A model generated the notes under the pieces. The model saw only the letters and a list, made by a program, of their open reading frames with translations. It searched no databases and was not told where the DNA came from. 64,000 nucleotides of DNA from an uncultured Clostridia bacterium (GTDB taxonomy: Bacteria; Bacillota; Clostridia; TANB77; CAG-508), in assembly GCA_934184665.1 (NCBI GenBank), contig CAKPSX010000004.1:7772-71771 (forward strand). The letters run 5' to 3'. The first letter of the stretch is position 1. Every line of letters begins with the position of its first letter. A program made the position numbers and the translations under genes. This document shows positions 8,501-17,206 of the stretch, piece by piece.

Positions 8501-11500
8501 ACTAAAATAGTCTCAGAATATAATGTGCAAATAAATATAAAAGATATATTATCAAACTATACGATAAAAGACATATCAGATTATATTGAGAAAAATAAGT
8601 CAAAAGATGTATCAAATGTAAAAATAGAAAAAGCACCAGCACAAGAAACATATCCATTATCATCAGCACAAAAAAGAATATATTATAATTCAAAAATGAT
8701 AGGTGAAAATAATGTCGTTTATAATACACCAGGTGGAATTATAATTGATGAAATTTTAAATATTAAAAAAATTAAAGAAGTATTTTCTAAAATAACTAAA
8801 AGACATGAAATTTTAAGAACAAAACTTGAAGTACAAGATGGAGAAATAGTGCAAAGGGTATATGATAATATCGAGTTTGACATACCAGTTTACTATAATA
8901 CACAAGAGGAAATAACAGACATACTTAAAAAATTCACTAAGCCTTTTAGATTAGAAGATGAAATATTGTTTAGAGTAGAAGTTCATTATATTGATGAAAA
9001 AAGTACAATATTATTAGTAGATGCACATCATATGATTATGGATGGAATATCACTAAATAACTTGATTATAGAGTTTAATAGATTATATAATGGTTCAGAT
9101 TTAAAGAATTTACCAATACAATATAAGGATTATTCTGTTTGGGAGAATAAGCATAATCAAAGTAAAGAAATATTACCAAGTGAAAATTATTGGGTGAAAA
9201 AATTGAAAGATTGTAAATTCACTCCTACAAACTTACCTTATGATTATAAACTTTTAGCCAATAGAAGCTATAACGGTAACAAGATAATTAATGTTATTGA
9301 TGAAAAGAAATTTAGAAAAATAGAAAGATATGCAAAAAAGATAGGTGCATCACCATATATGCTATTTGTATCAGCACTTTTGATATTACTATATAAATAC
9401 ACAGGCCAAAATGAGATAATTTTAGGTAGCCCTATAGCAAACAGAAATAGAAATGAAACTAAAAGAATGATAGGCATGTTTGTAAATAATATTGTAATTA
9501 GAGGGAATATAAATGGAAATGAAACATATGAAGAATTTTTAGAGAAGATAAAAGAGCAATTGCTAAATGATTTATCATATCAACCATATCCTTTTGATAT
9601 GCTTATAAAAAAATTAGGAGTAAAAACTGATAATTCAAGAAACCCGCTATTTGACGTGATGTTTACATATCAAAATAAAGAAGAAAATATGGTAAAGTTA
9701 AATGGCAAAAATATAAATGTTTTAGAATTATATAATAATATAGCGAAGTTTAATTTATCAATTGAGATAAAACCAAAAACACATACTATAAATATAGAAT
9801 ATTGTAGTGATTTATTTAAAAAAGACACAATTATAAATTTCTTTGAACATTATATGTATGTAATAGAACAGATATTAAATAACAATGAGATTAAGATAGA
9901 TGATATAAATATAATAACAGAAAAAGAAAATAAGTTGTTGAAAAAATTCAATGAGACAGATGGAGAAATAAATAATGATACAACAGCATATTTGATTGAA
10001 AAACAGGTTGATGAAAATCCAAATAATATTGCGGTTATATGTGAAGACAAAAAAATAACATATAAAGAATTAGACGAAAAGGCAAATAGTTTAGCAAACC
10101 ATCTTATAGAAAAAGGAATAAAAAGAAATGACATTGTTTGTATAATGACAAATAGGTCAATAGAAACAATTGTTGCAATGTATGCGATACTTAAAGCTGG
10201 TGGGGCATTTTTAAACATAGACCCAACATATCCATTAGACAGAACCAAACATTATATTGAAAATAGTAAATCACAATATGTGTTAACACAAAGAGAATTA
10301 AAAGATAGAGTTAAAGAGATTCCTAATTGTATAGAAATTGATTTAGATAATGAACTATACAATAAAAACTCAAGCAGACCAAATGTAGATATAAAAATGG
10401 AAGACTTATCTTATATTATATATACATCAGGTTCAACAGGAATTCCAAAAGGAGTAATGTTAAATCAAGTAGGATTAGCAAATATGTCTAAAGCAATGAC
10501 AAAAGCATTAGATTATTTACATGATGGCAAGATTCATACACTATTATCAGTAACATCAACACCATTTGATATATTTGTATATGAAATAATTGTTTCATTA
10601 ACACATGGACAAAAAATAGTTATGGCAAATAATGCTGAACATAGAAATCCTACATTACTTGAAAACCTGATGGAAAAATACAATACAGATGTCATGACAG
10701 TAACACCAAGTTTAATGAAAATAATATATGATAATAAAAGAGAAGATTCACCATTGAAATTAGTGAAAAATATGGTTTTTGGTGGAGAGCCATTACCAGA
10801 AAAATTTGTTAAAGATTTAAAAGCACTAGCAGATGATATAACAGTATTTAATATTTATGGACCAAGTGAAATAACAATTTTATCAAATGTTCAAAACTTA
10901 AATGGAGAAACAGAAATTACAACAGGTCCACCAATAATGAATACACAAATACATATATTAGATAAAAATATGAAAAGAGTTCCAATTGGAGTTGTGGGAG
11001 AGATTTATATCTCTGGAATACAAGTTGGAGAAGGATATTTAGGTAATCCAGAATTAACTCAAGAGAAATTTTTACCCAATAAATATGGTAAAGGAAAAAT
11101 GTATAAAACAGGTGATATTGGTAGATGGACATTTGATGGAAAAGTTCAATGCTTAGGAAGAATTGATAATCAAGTAAAATTAAGAGGTTTAAGAATTGAA
11201 CTTGGAGAGATTGAAAATAAAATGGAAGAATATCCAGGTGTATCATCAGCCGTTGTAAATAAAGTTACAATTGATAATAAAGATTCTCTATGTGGGTATT
11301 ATGTTACAGACGATACGATTGATGTAACAGAAACTGAGATAAAAGCATTTTTGAAAAAATATTTACCGCAATATATGGTTCCAACTTATATTGTACATTT
11401 AAAGAAAATGCCTTATTCAATAAATAGAAAAATAGATAGAAAAGCATTACCGATGCCAGAAATCAAAGAAAGAGAATTTAAAGAAGAAAATCCAGATGAT

Positions 11501-12961
11501 TTTGCCACAGATGAATTAAAATTGTTACAAATATGGAAAAATATTTTACACATAAATAAAATATCTTTATATGATAATTTCTTTGATATAGGAGGAGATT
11601 CAATTTCAGCAATAAAAATGCAAATAGAAGCATTAAAGTATGATTTTGATTTTGAATATTCTGATATATTTAAATATCCAACAATAAAAGAATTAGCGAA
11701 TATGAGAAGTAAACACAAAGAATTAAAAAAAGATATATCAAAATATGACTATACTGAGATTAATAAAATCTTATCAAAAAATACAATATCAAATATTTCA
11801 ACAATAAAGAAATATAATGTTAATAATATTCTTTTGATAGGAGGCACAGGATATTTAGGAGTACATGTATTAGATAAATTTTTAAAAGAAGAAAATGGAA
11901 AAATATATTGCTTAATTAGAAGAAAAGATGATGAAGAACCATTAGCTAGATTGAAACAAAAAATTGTATTTTATTTTGGAAATGAGTATTATGAGAAATA
12001 TCAAGATAGAATACAAATAATAGAGGGAGATATTGTTAAGGAAAATCTTGCAATATCTGAAAAAGACAAAGATGTACTTAAAAATGAGGTTACAACAGTA
12101 GTAAATGCAGGTGCACTAGTAAAACATTTTGGTACAGCAAAATTATTTAATGATATAAATGTTTTAGGAACTCAAAATGTTGTTGACTTTTGCAAAACGT
12201 TAGGAAAAAGACTAATACATATTTCAACAATAAGTGTATCTGGTAATGGAGAAAAAGAAGAAACTATAGAAGAAACAAAGGAAAACATAAACAACAAAAA
12301 GCTATTTAGAGAAAATACTTTGTATATTGGACAAAACTTAGAGGGAGTATATACAACAACAAAATACCAAGCAGAAATAATTGTATTAAAAGCAATTGAG
12401 GATGGACTTGATGCACAGATTTTAAGAATGGGCAATATTACAAATAGATATAGTGATGGGGTATTTCAACAAAATGTTGAGGAAAATGCATTTGCAAAAA
12501 GGTTAAAATCATTTATAGAATTGGGTGTAATTCCTGAATATTTATTACAGCATTCTGTTGAACTGGGACCTGTAGATTTATGTGCAGAAGCGGTTATCAA
12601 AATATTACAATATAATAGTGAATGTAATGTTTTTCATATATATAATCCGAAATTATTACCAATAAAATTATTTATTAATACTTTAAATGAGATAGGAATT
12701 AATATTAAAGGTATTAATGAAGATGAAATGACAAAAAAATTAATAGAAACTTTAAATGATGACTTTAAAAAAGAAATTTTATCTGGTATAATACATGATA
12801 TTAGTAAAAATAAAAAATTAATATATACATCAAATGTAAAAATCGATTGTGAATTTACAGAAAAATATTTAGAAAAAATAGGATTTTTCTGGAAAGATAT
12901 TGATAAAGAGTATATATTAAAATATATGAACTATTTTAAAAAAATAGGATTTATACAATAG
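5501..12961 (+). CDS. Two-module nonribosomal peptide synthetase with terminal reductase (C-A-T-C-A-T-R)
   Basis: This 2486-residue cytoplasmic assembly line should make an N-acylated dipeptide released as an aldehyde (or alcohol). Domains in order, with approximate residues: C1 1-430 (active site variant HHLISDAW near 131); A1 455-950 (YTSGSTGTPKGVM near 602, YGPSETT); T1 with LGGDSL near 990; C2 1050-1480 (HHMIMDG near 1175); A2 1500-2000 (YTSGSTGIPKGVM near 1641); T2 with IGGDSI near 2031; thioester reductase 2105-2486 with GGTGYLG near 2114 and catalytic YTTTK near 2284. By eye, specificity-pocket residues are about D-I-F-Q-M-A-G-I (A1) and D-I-Y-T-V-G-I-I (A2); I do not assign amino acids from them. 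C-A-T-C-A-T-R enzymes of gut Clostridia are known to give peptide aldehydes that inhibit proteases, or pyrazinones when no acyl group is added. The leading C domain suggests acylation. No phosphopantetheinyl transferase, transporter or acyl-supply gene is adjacent. A sensor kinase gene follows after 51 bp. Confidence 0.95.
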   Translation: MLKKMENLTSSQKSIWSVEQYFKGSSINNICGTAVFKEEIDFKKLEEAIEIVCSKHDIFKIRFKIKDGEIMQMVSDSNECNIEIIDVKDVDELKKKKEELTQKPFKIEENLLFKFYIFKFPNGKGAFMPSMHHLISDAWTIALIYNEIIETYSILKQNKEIKEEAVYSYTDYIKSEQEYQESEKFNKDKQYWKEKFVTIPDVAIIPGSKKENVDRTNPKGERNQYEIEKENVEKIKEYCKKYKISLYNFFMAVYAIYIGEITNLDEFVIGTPILNRTNFKEKHTAGMFINMAPFKINIDEELDFKEFIKNIARDSLGMLKHQKYSYQYLLEELRKQDRNIPSLYNILLSYQITNTKQNNGNVEYETDWIFNGCCAEDIDIQIFDLNDTGALNISYDYKTSIYNQKDIEKMHTRILNIMLQVIQKDDIKLKEIEVITPQEKEKVLVEFNKTDLQYDKNKPFAKYFEEQAQNTPDGIAIVFENNKITYKELNEKANSLAHVLRDNGVTNNTIIGILEKRSPEVLISMLAVLKAGGCYIPIATDYPNERIEYMLRDSDASILLTSEGNRIHTNKKIINIKDEKIYQENKENIENISQPDDLSYFIYTSGSTGTPKGVMLKQRNLSNFYNSMKTMIEFLRDRENYKMLSITTISFDIFAFETLMSLTRGLTVYLTNENEQKMTSEIERIIKENKIEIMQTTPSVMKFHIENIKNKSSLKSLKYIMLAGEPLPKQLVERIKGIIPKVTIYNGYGPSETTIFSAIADVTNQTTITIGKPINNTQIYILNKNKKLMPQGMIGEIYISGDGVGKGYMNKEEQTKVNFIQDIFDSSKIMYKVGDLGAFNENGEITCCGRIDNQVKIRGLRIELAEIERQMQSIYNIADCVVVKKVVNDKDTLCAYYVENGPVNKSVLQTILHSKLPEYMIPQYFVKLDKIPHTPNGKIDRLELPEPNLEESENEFVKPRNEIDRKLARRIKKMLQIDKVSINDTLLQLGGDSLTAITLSTKIVSEYNVQINIKDILSNYTIKDISDYIEKNKSKDVSNVKIEKAPAQETYPLSSAQKRIYYNSKMIGENNVVYNTPGGIIIDEILNIKKIKEVFSKITKRHEILRTKLEVQDGEIVQRVYDNIEFDIPVYYNTQEEITDILKKFTKPFRLEDEILFRVEVHYIDEKSTILLVDAHHMIMDGISLNNLIIEFNRLYNGSDLKNLPIQYKDYSVWENKHNQSKEILPSENYWVKKLKDCKFTPTNLPYDYKLLANRSYNGNKIINVIDEKKFRKIERYAKKIGASPYMLFVSALLILLYKYTGQNEIILGSPIANRNRNETKRMIGMFVNNIVIRGNINGNETYEEFLEKIKEQLLNDLSYQPYPFDMLIKKLGVKTDNSRNPLFDVMFTYQNKEENMVKLNGKNINVLELYNNIAKFNLSIEIKPKTHTINIEYCSDLFKKDTIINFFEHYMYVIEQILNNNEIKIDDINIITEKENKLLKKFNETDGEINNDTTAYLIEKQVDENPNNIAVICEDKKITYKELDEKANSLANHLIEKGIKRNDIVCIMTNRSIETIVAMYAILKAGGAFLNIDPTYPLDRTKHYIENSKSQYVLTQRELKDRVKEIPNCIEIDLDNELYNKNSSRPNVDIKMEDLSYIIYTSGSTGIPKGVMLNQVGLANMSKAMTKALDYLHDGKIHTLLSVTSTPFDIFVYEIIVSLTHGQKIVMANNAEHRNPTLLENLMEKYNTDVMTVTPSLMKIIYDNKREDSPLKLVKNMVFGGEPLPEKFVKDLKALADDITVFNIYGPSEITILSNVQNLNGETEITTGPPIMNTQIHILDKNMKRVPIGVVGEIYISGIQVGEGYLGNPELTQEKFLPNKYGKGKMYKTGDIGRWTFDGKVQCLGRIDNQVKLRGLRIELGEIENKMEEYPGVSSAVVNKVTIDNKDSLCGYYVTDDTIDVTETEIKAFLKKYLPQYMVPTYIVHLKKMPYSINRKIDRKALPMPEIKEREFKEENPDDFATDELKLLQIWKNILHINKISLYDNFFDIGGDSISAIKMQIEALKYDFDFEYSDIFKYPTIKELANMRSKHKELKKDISKYDYTEINKILSKNTISNISTIKKYNVNNILLIGGTGYLGVHVLDKFLKEENGKIYCLIRRKDDEEPLARLKQKIVFYFGNEYYEKYQDRIQIIEGDIVKENLAISEKDKDVLKNEVTTVVNAGALVKHFGTAKLFNDINVLGTQNVVDFCKTLGKRLIHISTISVSGNGEKEETIEETKENINNKKLFRENTLYIGQNLEGVYTTTKYQAEIIVLKAIEDGLDAQILRMGNITNRYSDGVFQQNVEENAFAKRLKSFIELGVIPEYLLQHSVELGPVDLCAEAVIKILQYNSECNVFHIYNPKLLPIKLFINTLNEIGINIKGINEDEMTKKLIETLNDDFKKEILSGIIHDISKNKKLIYTSNVKIDCEFTEKYLEKIGFFWKDIDKEYILKYMNYFKKIGFIQ

Positions 12962-13012
12962 GAATAATAATTTCCTAAAGAAAAACTATATTTTAATCAA
13001 AGGGAGAAATAT

Positions 13013-14833
13013 ATGGAATTAGTAAACACAGAATTTGTATTATTAGTAATATCTACACTTTCAATAATATTATTAATATTTAATATTACTAGAAAAAGAC
13101 CATTATCACAATTACAATATGCATTTACATCACTTTTAGTAAATATTTTGATTATAAGCGTTGGCGTAATTTCGCAGCTAGTTTGTACTACAGTTGGGAA
13201 TGTCGGGCCAATTATATTTGAAAATTTTATATACATAGGAACATGTTTATTGCCAGTGTCATTGTTCTTTGTTGCAATAATATTTAAAAATACGAAAATA
13301 AGATTTAAAAAACGATATTTGCTATTATTTGTAATACCATTGCTGACACTTGCAATACTTTACACAAATAAATATCATCATTTATTTTATAAAATGTATT
13401 CTTCAAACTTAAATGAAATGATATATGGACCATATTTCTATGTACATACAATCTATACTTATGGATTACTTCTAATAAGTATGGGGATAATGATAAATTC
13501 ATCATTCAAAAATTCGGGTGCATTTTCAAAACAAACTGTGTTAATAGTAATTGGAACGGCATTTCCAATATTAATTAATGTTTTGGGCACACTTAAAATA
13601 TATGATATGAATGTATGTTTTACACCAATAAGTTTTTCAATAGCGACGATATTCTACACATTTGCAATATTAAAATTTAACTTTTTGAAAATCACACCAA
13701 TTGCATTACAAAAAATAGTTGATAGAATATCAGATGGATATGTTGTTCTTGATGAAAGCAATACAGTTATTGATTTTAACAAAACATTTTTGGACATTTT
13801 TAAATTAAGCCCTGAAGAAATCAGAAGTGAAAACTTTATTAAATTTTTGCAAAAGAAAAATATGAATAAAAGGACAGTATCTAAAATAGAAAAAGAACTT
13901 AAAAGAGCAAATGAGGCAGAAGTAACAATAACATTTGAACAACATTTTTCATATATAAAGAAATATTTTAAAATTGAAATAACACCAATAAATATAGATA
14001 ATACATCATTGGGAACAATATTTTTATTAAAAGATATTACACAACATAAACAAGATATGGAAACAATAAGGAATAATCAAGATGTATTAATGGAAAGAGA
14101 GCGATTGGCTTCTTTAGGACAATTAATAGGTGGAATAGCACATAATTTAAAAACGCCGATAATGTCAATTGCAGGAGCGACAGAAGCTTTGGAGGAATTA
14201 ATAAAAGAATATGACGAATCAATTGATGATCCATTAGTAAATTCACAAGACCATCATGATATAGCAAAAGATATGGAAAGTTGGATACCAAAAATAAGAA
14301 CACATATAGAATATATGTCAGATATCATAACAACAGTAAAAGGACAGGCGGTTGCACTATCAAATGATAAGACAATGTCATTCACAATTGGAGAATTAAT
14401 TAAAAGAGTAAATATTTTAATGAAACATGAATTAAAAAATGCATATATATATTTAAATATTCTTATGAAAACAGATGAGAATTTAGTGCTAAAAGGTGAT
14501 GTTAATGCATTAGTCCAAGTTTTAAATAATATGATAACAAATGCAATACAAGCATATAATGGTGTTCGTGATAAAAATATTGAACTTGAAGTAAATAAAA
14601 AAGGAAATGATATAATAATATCATTAACAGATTATGCTGGAGGACTTCCAAAAGAGGTTCAAGATAAATTATTTAAAGAAATGGTTACAACAAAAGGAAA
14701 AAATGGAACGGGTCTAGGGTTGTATATGTCATATTCTAATATAAGAGCAAGATTTGGCGGAGATATAACATATAGAACCGAAGAAGGAAAAGGAACAACT
14801 TTCAGTATAATAATTCCAACAAATAAATTATAA
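13013..14833 (+). CDS. Membrane sensor histidine kinase (7TM-PAS-HisKA-HATPase)
   Basis: The 606-residue protein starts with about seven hydrophobic segments (residues 1-225, resembling the His_kinase_7TM sensor). A PAS domain follows (about 230-345: ISDGYVVLDESNTVIDFNKT, ITPINIDNTSLGTIFLLKDI). The dimerisation box has phospho-acceptor His at about 377 in IAHNLKTPIMS. The ATPase domain has an N box (NNMITNAIQAY) and G box (GTGLGLYMSYSN). AHNLKTP departs slightly from the usual H-E-L-K-T-P. It starts 51 bp after the NRPS with AAGGGAGA as ribosome site and no terminator between, so it is probably co-transcribed. No response regulator is adjacent; the nearest is the HD-GYP regulator at 16059. 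Its signal is unknown. Confidence 0.9.
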   Translation: MELVNTEFVLLVISTLSIILLIFNITRKRPLSQLQYAFTSLLVNILIISVGVISQLVCTTVGNVGPIIFENFIYIGTCLLPVSLFFVAIIFKNTKIRFKKRYLLLFVIPLLTLAILYTNKYHHLFYKMYSSNLNEMIYGPYFYVHTIYTYGLLLISMGIMINSSFKNSGAFSKQTVLIVIGTAFPILINVLGTLKIYDMNVCFTPISFSIATIFYTFAILKFNFLKITPIALQKIVDRISDGYVVLDESNTVIDFNKTFLDIFKLSPEEIRSENFIKFLQKKNMNKRTVSKIEKELKRANEAEVTITFEQHFSYIKKYFKIEITPINIDNTSLGTIFLLKDITQHKQDMETIRNNQDVLMERERLASLGQLIGGIAHNLKTPIMSIAGATEALEELIKEYDESIDDPLVNSQDHHDIAKDMESWIPKIRTHIEYMSDIITTVKGQAVALSNDKTMSFTIGELIKRVNILMKHELKNAYIYLNILMKTDENLVLKGDVNALVQVLNNMITNAIQAYNGVRDKNIELEVNKKGNDIIISLTDYAGGLPKEVQDKLFKEMVTTKGKNGTGLGLYMSYSNIRARFGGDITYRTEEGKGTTFSIIIPTNKL

Positions 14834-14836
14834 AAA

Positions 14837-14864
14837 TCAGGTAAGTTTGTACAAGCTTACCTGA
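14837..14864 (+). terminator. Hairpin after the histidine kinase gene
   Basis: TCAGGTAAG / CTTACCTGA form a 9-bp stem around a TTTGTACAAG loop, just after the kinase stop. No strong T-run follows, so it could be a weak terminator or an operator in front of cmk. Confidence 0.45.
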
Positions 14865-14902
14865 ATTAATAATAATGATAAGTAGAAAGGAATGGTAGTA
14901 AT

Positions 14903-15571
14903 ATGTGTTTTATAGTAGCAGTAGATGGACCAGCTGGTAGTGGAAAGGGTACAGTAACAAAAAGAATTGAAAAAGAATTAGGTTTAGTTAATTTAGATAC
15001 AGGTGCAACTTATAGATGTGTTGCTTTAGATGCAATAAGACATGGGTTCAAAGCAGAAGATGAAGAGAAAATAATAAAAATGCTAAATGGTATAAACATC
15101 AAAATAGAAAAAAAGGATGGAAAGGATGTAATATTTCTTAATGGTGAAGATGTTAGTAAAGAAATACGTGATTTACCTGTAACTAAAATGGTTTCACAAA
15201 TATCATCAATAATTCCTGTAAGAGAAAAACTAATTGAAATTCAAAGAGGTTTGGCAAAGGGAAAAAATGTTATTGCAGAGGGCAGAGATATTGGAACCGT
15301 AGTATTTCCAGATGCAAACTTAAAAATTTATTTAGATGCAAATGAGAAAATTAGAGCTGAAAGAAGATATAAGGAATATCTTGAAAATGGAGTAAGTACA
15401 ACTTATGAAGAAGTTTTAGAAAGTATAAAAACAAGAGATATGAATGATAAAAATAAAAAGTTTGGAGCATTGAAAAAAGCAGATGATGCAATAGTTGTAG
15501 ATACTTCAAATAAAACAATTGATGAAGTTACAGAAGAAGTAAAAGGATTAATTAAACAAAAAATGATATAA
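14903..15571 (+). CDS. cmk: Cytidylate kinase
   Basis: Phosphorylates CMP and dCMP to the diphosphates with ATP in pyrimidine nucleotide salvage and recycling. The 222-residue chain has the P-loop DGPAGSGKGTVTKRI at about residues 8-22, NLDTGATYRC for the nucleotide-binding region, and AEGRDIGTVVFPDA with RAERRYKEYLE as the lid and CMP-binding elements. All are typical of short bacterial Cmk. A ribosome site AGAAAGGA precedes the ATG. It lies between the NRPS/kinase unit and a convergent small gene. In many Firmicutes cmk is followed by rpsA or ispH, which are not here. Confidence 0.95.
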   Translation: MCFIVAVDGPAGSGKGTVTKRIEKELGLVNLDTGATYRCVALDAIRHGFKAEDEEKIIKMLNGINIKIEKKDGKDVIFLNGEDVSKEIRDLPVTKMVSQISSIIPVREKLIEIQRGLAKGKNVIAEGRDIGTVVFPDANLKIYLDANEKIRAERRYKEYLENGVSTTYEEVLESIKTRDMNDKNKKFGALKKADDAIVVDTSNKTIDEVTEEVKGLIKQKMI

Positions 15572-15576
15572 ATTAC

Positions 15577-15849
15577 TTAAATAAATAAATTTAGAAAAGT
15601 TAAGACAATTGTTGAAAAGATTGCTTTAAATGAAAGTTTTGCACTACGTTTAATAAAGACTTCTGTATCAGTAAGTCTATTTTCACCAATTATAGTTAAT
15701 GCAACACATGGTTCATCAATTTCACGATATTCAATCAATGAAATAGGAGTAGCACTTTGGTTTATAGAAAAATCAGTGCTATTTATTTTTTGTGAGCTAT
15801 AAATATTATTATCAAAATAATCTAATTTCCCAAAAACTAGGCTAAGCAT
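15577..15849 (-). CDS. Small hypothetical protein with hydrophobic C-terminus
   Basis: A 90-residue protein I do not recognise. It has an N-terminal LSLVFGKLDYFDNN segment, a central SATPISLIEYREIDEPCVAL and ENRLTDTEVFIKRSA, and a hydrophobic C-terminal tail (AIFSTIVLTFLNLF) that could be a tail anchor. The ATG at 15849 is chosen because AGAAAGGA sits 8 nt upstream, and a TTGATA-17-TATAAA promoter lies at 15880-15908 on the same strand. The reading frame extends further upstream, but that start would sit ahead of the promoter. It converges on cmk with only 5 bp between the stops. Confidence 0.6.
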   Translation of the reverse strand: MLSLVFGKLDYFDNNIYSSQKINSTDFSINQSATPISLIEYREIDEPCVALTIIGENRLTDTEVFIKRSAKLSFKAIFSTIVLTFLNLFI

Positions 15850-15879
15850 TTTAAAATCCTTTCTTAATTTACAAAAATG

Positions 15880-15908
15880 TTTATAAATATTCAATTTTAG
15901 TATATCAA
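15880..15908 (-). promoter_or_regulatory. SigA-type promoter of the 90-residue gene
   Basis: On the reverse strand TTGATA and TATAAA are 17 bp apart, about 30 bp upstream of the ATG at 15849. Confidence 0.5.
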
Positions 15909-16001
15909 GCCAGATTAGAAAAAGCAAATAAAATGTTAAAATGTCATAAAAAAGAAATATTTGTAACAATAATGTAATAAAATAAAAATTTTGTAAAAAG
16001 C

Positions 16002-16030
16002 TTGATTTTTATTGTATTAATTAATATAAT
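16002..16030 (+). promoter_or_regulatory. SigA-type promoter of the HD-GYP regulator gene
   Basis: TTGATT and TATAAT with a 17-bp spacer. This places transcription start near 16037 and rules out translation from the upstream in-frame codon at 16002. Confidence 0.65.
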
Positions 16031-16058
16031 AACAATATCTAATATAAGGGGTGGTATG

Positions 16059-17126
16059 ATGAGAAAGGCACTTCAGAATCAACTAAAAGGAACAAAAGAA
16101 GAGAAGTATAAAATTATAGCAGTAGATGATGAAGCAGGAATAATTGATTCATTATCTGTATTTTTAAGAAAAACGAACTATGAATATGTAGGAGTAACAG
16201 ATCCTGTTGAGGCCATTGAAAGAGTAAAAAAAGAACATTTTGATTTAATGTTATTAGACTTTATGATGACACCATTGCATGGTGATGAAGTCGTAGAAGA
16301 AATTAGAAAATTTAATAAAGAATTATATATATTGTTGCTAACAGGTCATAAAGATTTAGCACCACCATTAGAAACAATAAAAAGACTTGATATACAAGGT
16401 TACTGTGAAAAAAGTGATAAATTTGATCAGCTATTATTGTTAATTGAGTCTGGAATAAAATCAATAAAACAAATGCAGGAAATAAAAAGAATAAATGCTG
16501 AGCTTGAAGAAACAAATGAAAAATTAGAACAAGCTTATTTAGATAGTGTTGAAACATTAAGATATACTGTAGAAGCAAAAGACCCATATACAAGAGGTCA
16601 TTCTGATAGAGTATCTGAATTTTCTGTATTGATTGGAAAAAAATTAGGGCTACCAGAAGAGCAATTAAAAATATTACGAATTGGTGGATTATTCCATGAT
16701 ATTGGCAAAATAGGAATACCGGATAATATTTTACAAAAAGAGTCAAAACTAACAGATGATGAATATTCAGAAATAAAAAATCATCCATCAATTGGTGTAC
16801 ATATTTTGGGTTCAGCAGAAATATTTAAAGATATAATACCAATAGTAAAACATCATCATGAAAGATATGATGGTAGAGGTTATCCATCAGGTTTAAAAGG
16901 AGAGGAAATACCTTATATTGCAAGAATTGCAGCAGTTGCAGATACTTTTGATGCAATGACAAGTAAAAGAAGTTATAGAGATGCATTAGATTTGCAAGTT
17001 GTAAAAGATGAGATAAAAAGATGTGAAGGCACACAGTTTGACCCAGAAATAGCTGAAGTATTTTTGGAGATATTAAACAATGAATATGAAAGTATTAAAG
17101 AAATACAAGATAAATATATAAAATAA
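16059..17126 (+). CDS. Response regulator with HD-GYP domain (putative cyclic-di-GMP phosphodiesterase)
   Basis: The protein is about 355 residues. An N-terminal receiver domain (IIAVDDEAGIIDS, phospho-acceptor Asp in LMLLDFMMTP, LLLTGHKD) connects through a coiled coil (INAELEETNEKLEQAYLD) to an HD-GYP domain. That domain has HSDRVSEFSVLIG, HDIGKIGIP, HHHERYDGRGYP and ADTFDAMTSKRSY. HD-GYP enzymes hydrolyse cyclic di-GMP (or related dinucleotides), and all metal-binding His/Asp residues I would expect are present. The start is set by the ribosome site AAGGGG at 16047-16051 and the promoter at 16002; ATG 16056 is an alternative. It is a plausible but unproven partner of the orphan kinase at 13013. 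Confidence 0.9.
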   Translation: MRKALQNQLKGTKEEKYKIIAVDDEAGIIDSLSVFLRKTNYEYVGVTDPVEAIERVKKEHFDLMLLDFMMTPLHGDEVVEEIRKFNKELYILLLTGHKDLAPPLETIKRLDIQGYCEKSDKFDQLLLLIESGIKSIKQMQEIKRINAELEETNEKLEQAYLDSVETLRYTVEAKDPYTRGHSDRVSEFSVLIGKKLGLPEEQLKILRIGGLFHDIGKIGIPDNILQKESKLTDDEYSEIKNHPSIGVHILGSAEIFKDIIPIVKHHHERYDGRGYPSGLKGEEIPYIARIAAVADTFDAMTSKRSYRDALDLQVVKDEIKRCEGTQFDPEIAEVFLEILNNEYESIKEIQDKYIK

Positions 17127-17141
17127 AAATGCAAATTTTGG

Positions 17142-17172
17142 AGAGCTTAAGTGTCAAAGAGCTTTAAGCTCT
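17142..17172 (+). terminator. Hairpin after the HD-GYP gene
   Basis: AGAGCTTAA / TTAAGCTCT pair around a loop. An overlapping alternative AAAGAGC / GCTCTTT also exists. The T-run after it is short, so this is a weak terminator or attenuator before tex. Confidence 0.4.
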
Positions 17173-17206
17173 TTAAAATTGTAATTATTAATATGAAAGG
17201 AAAAAA

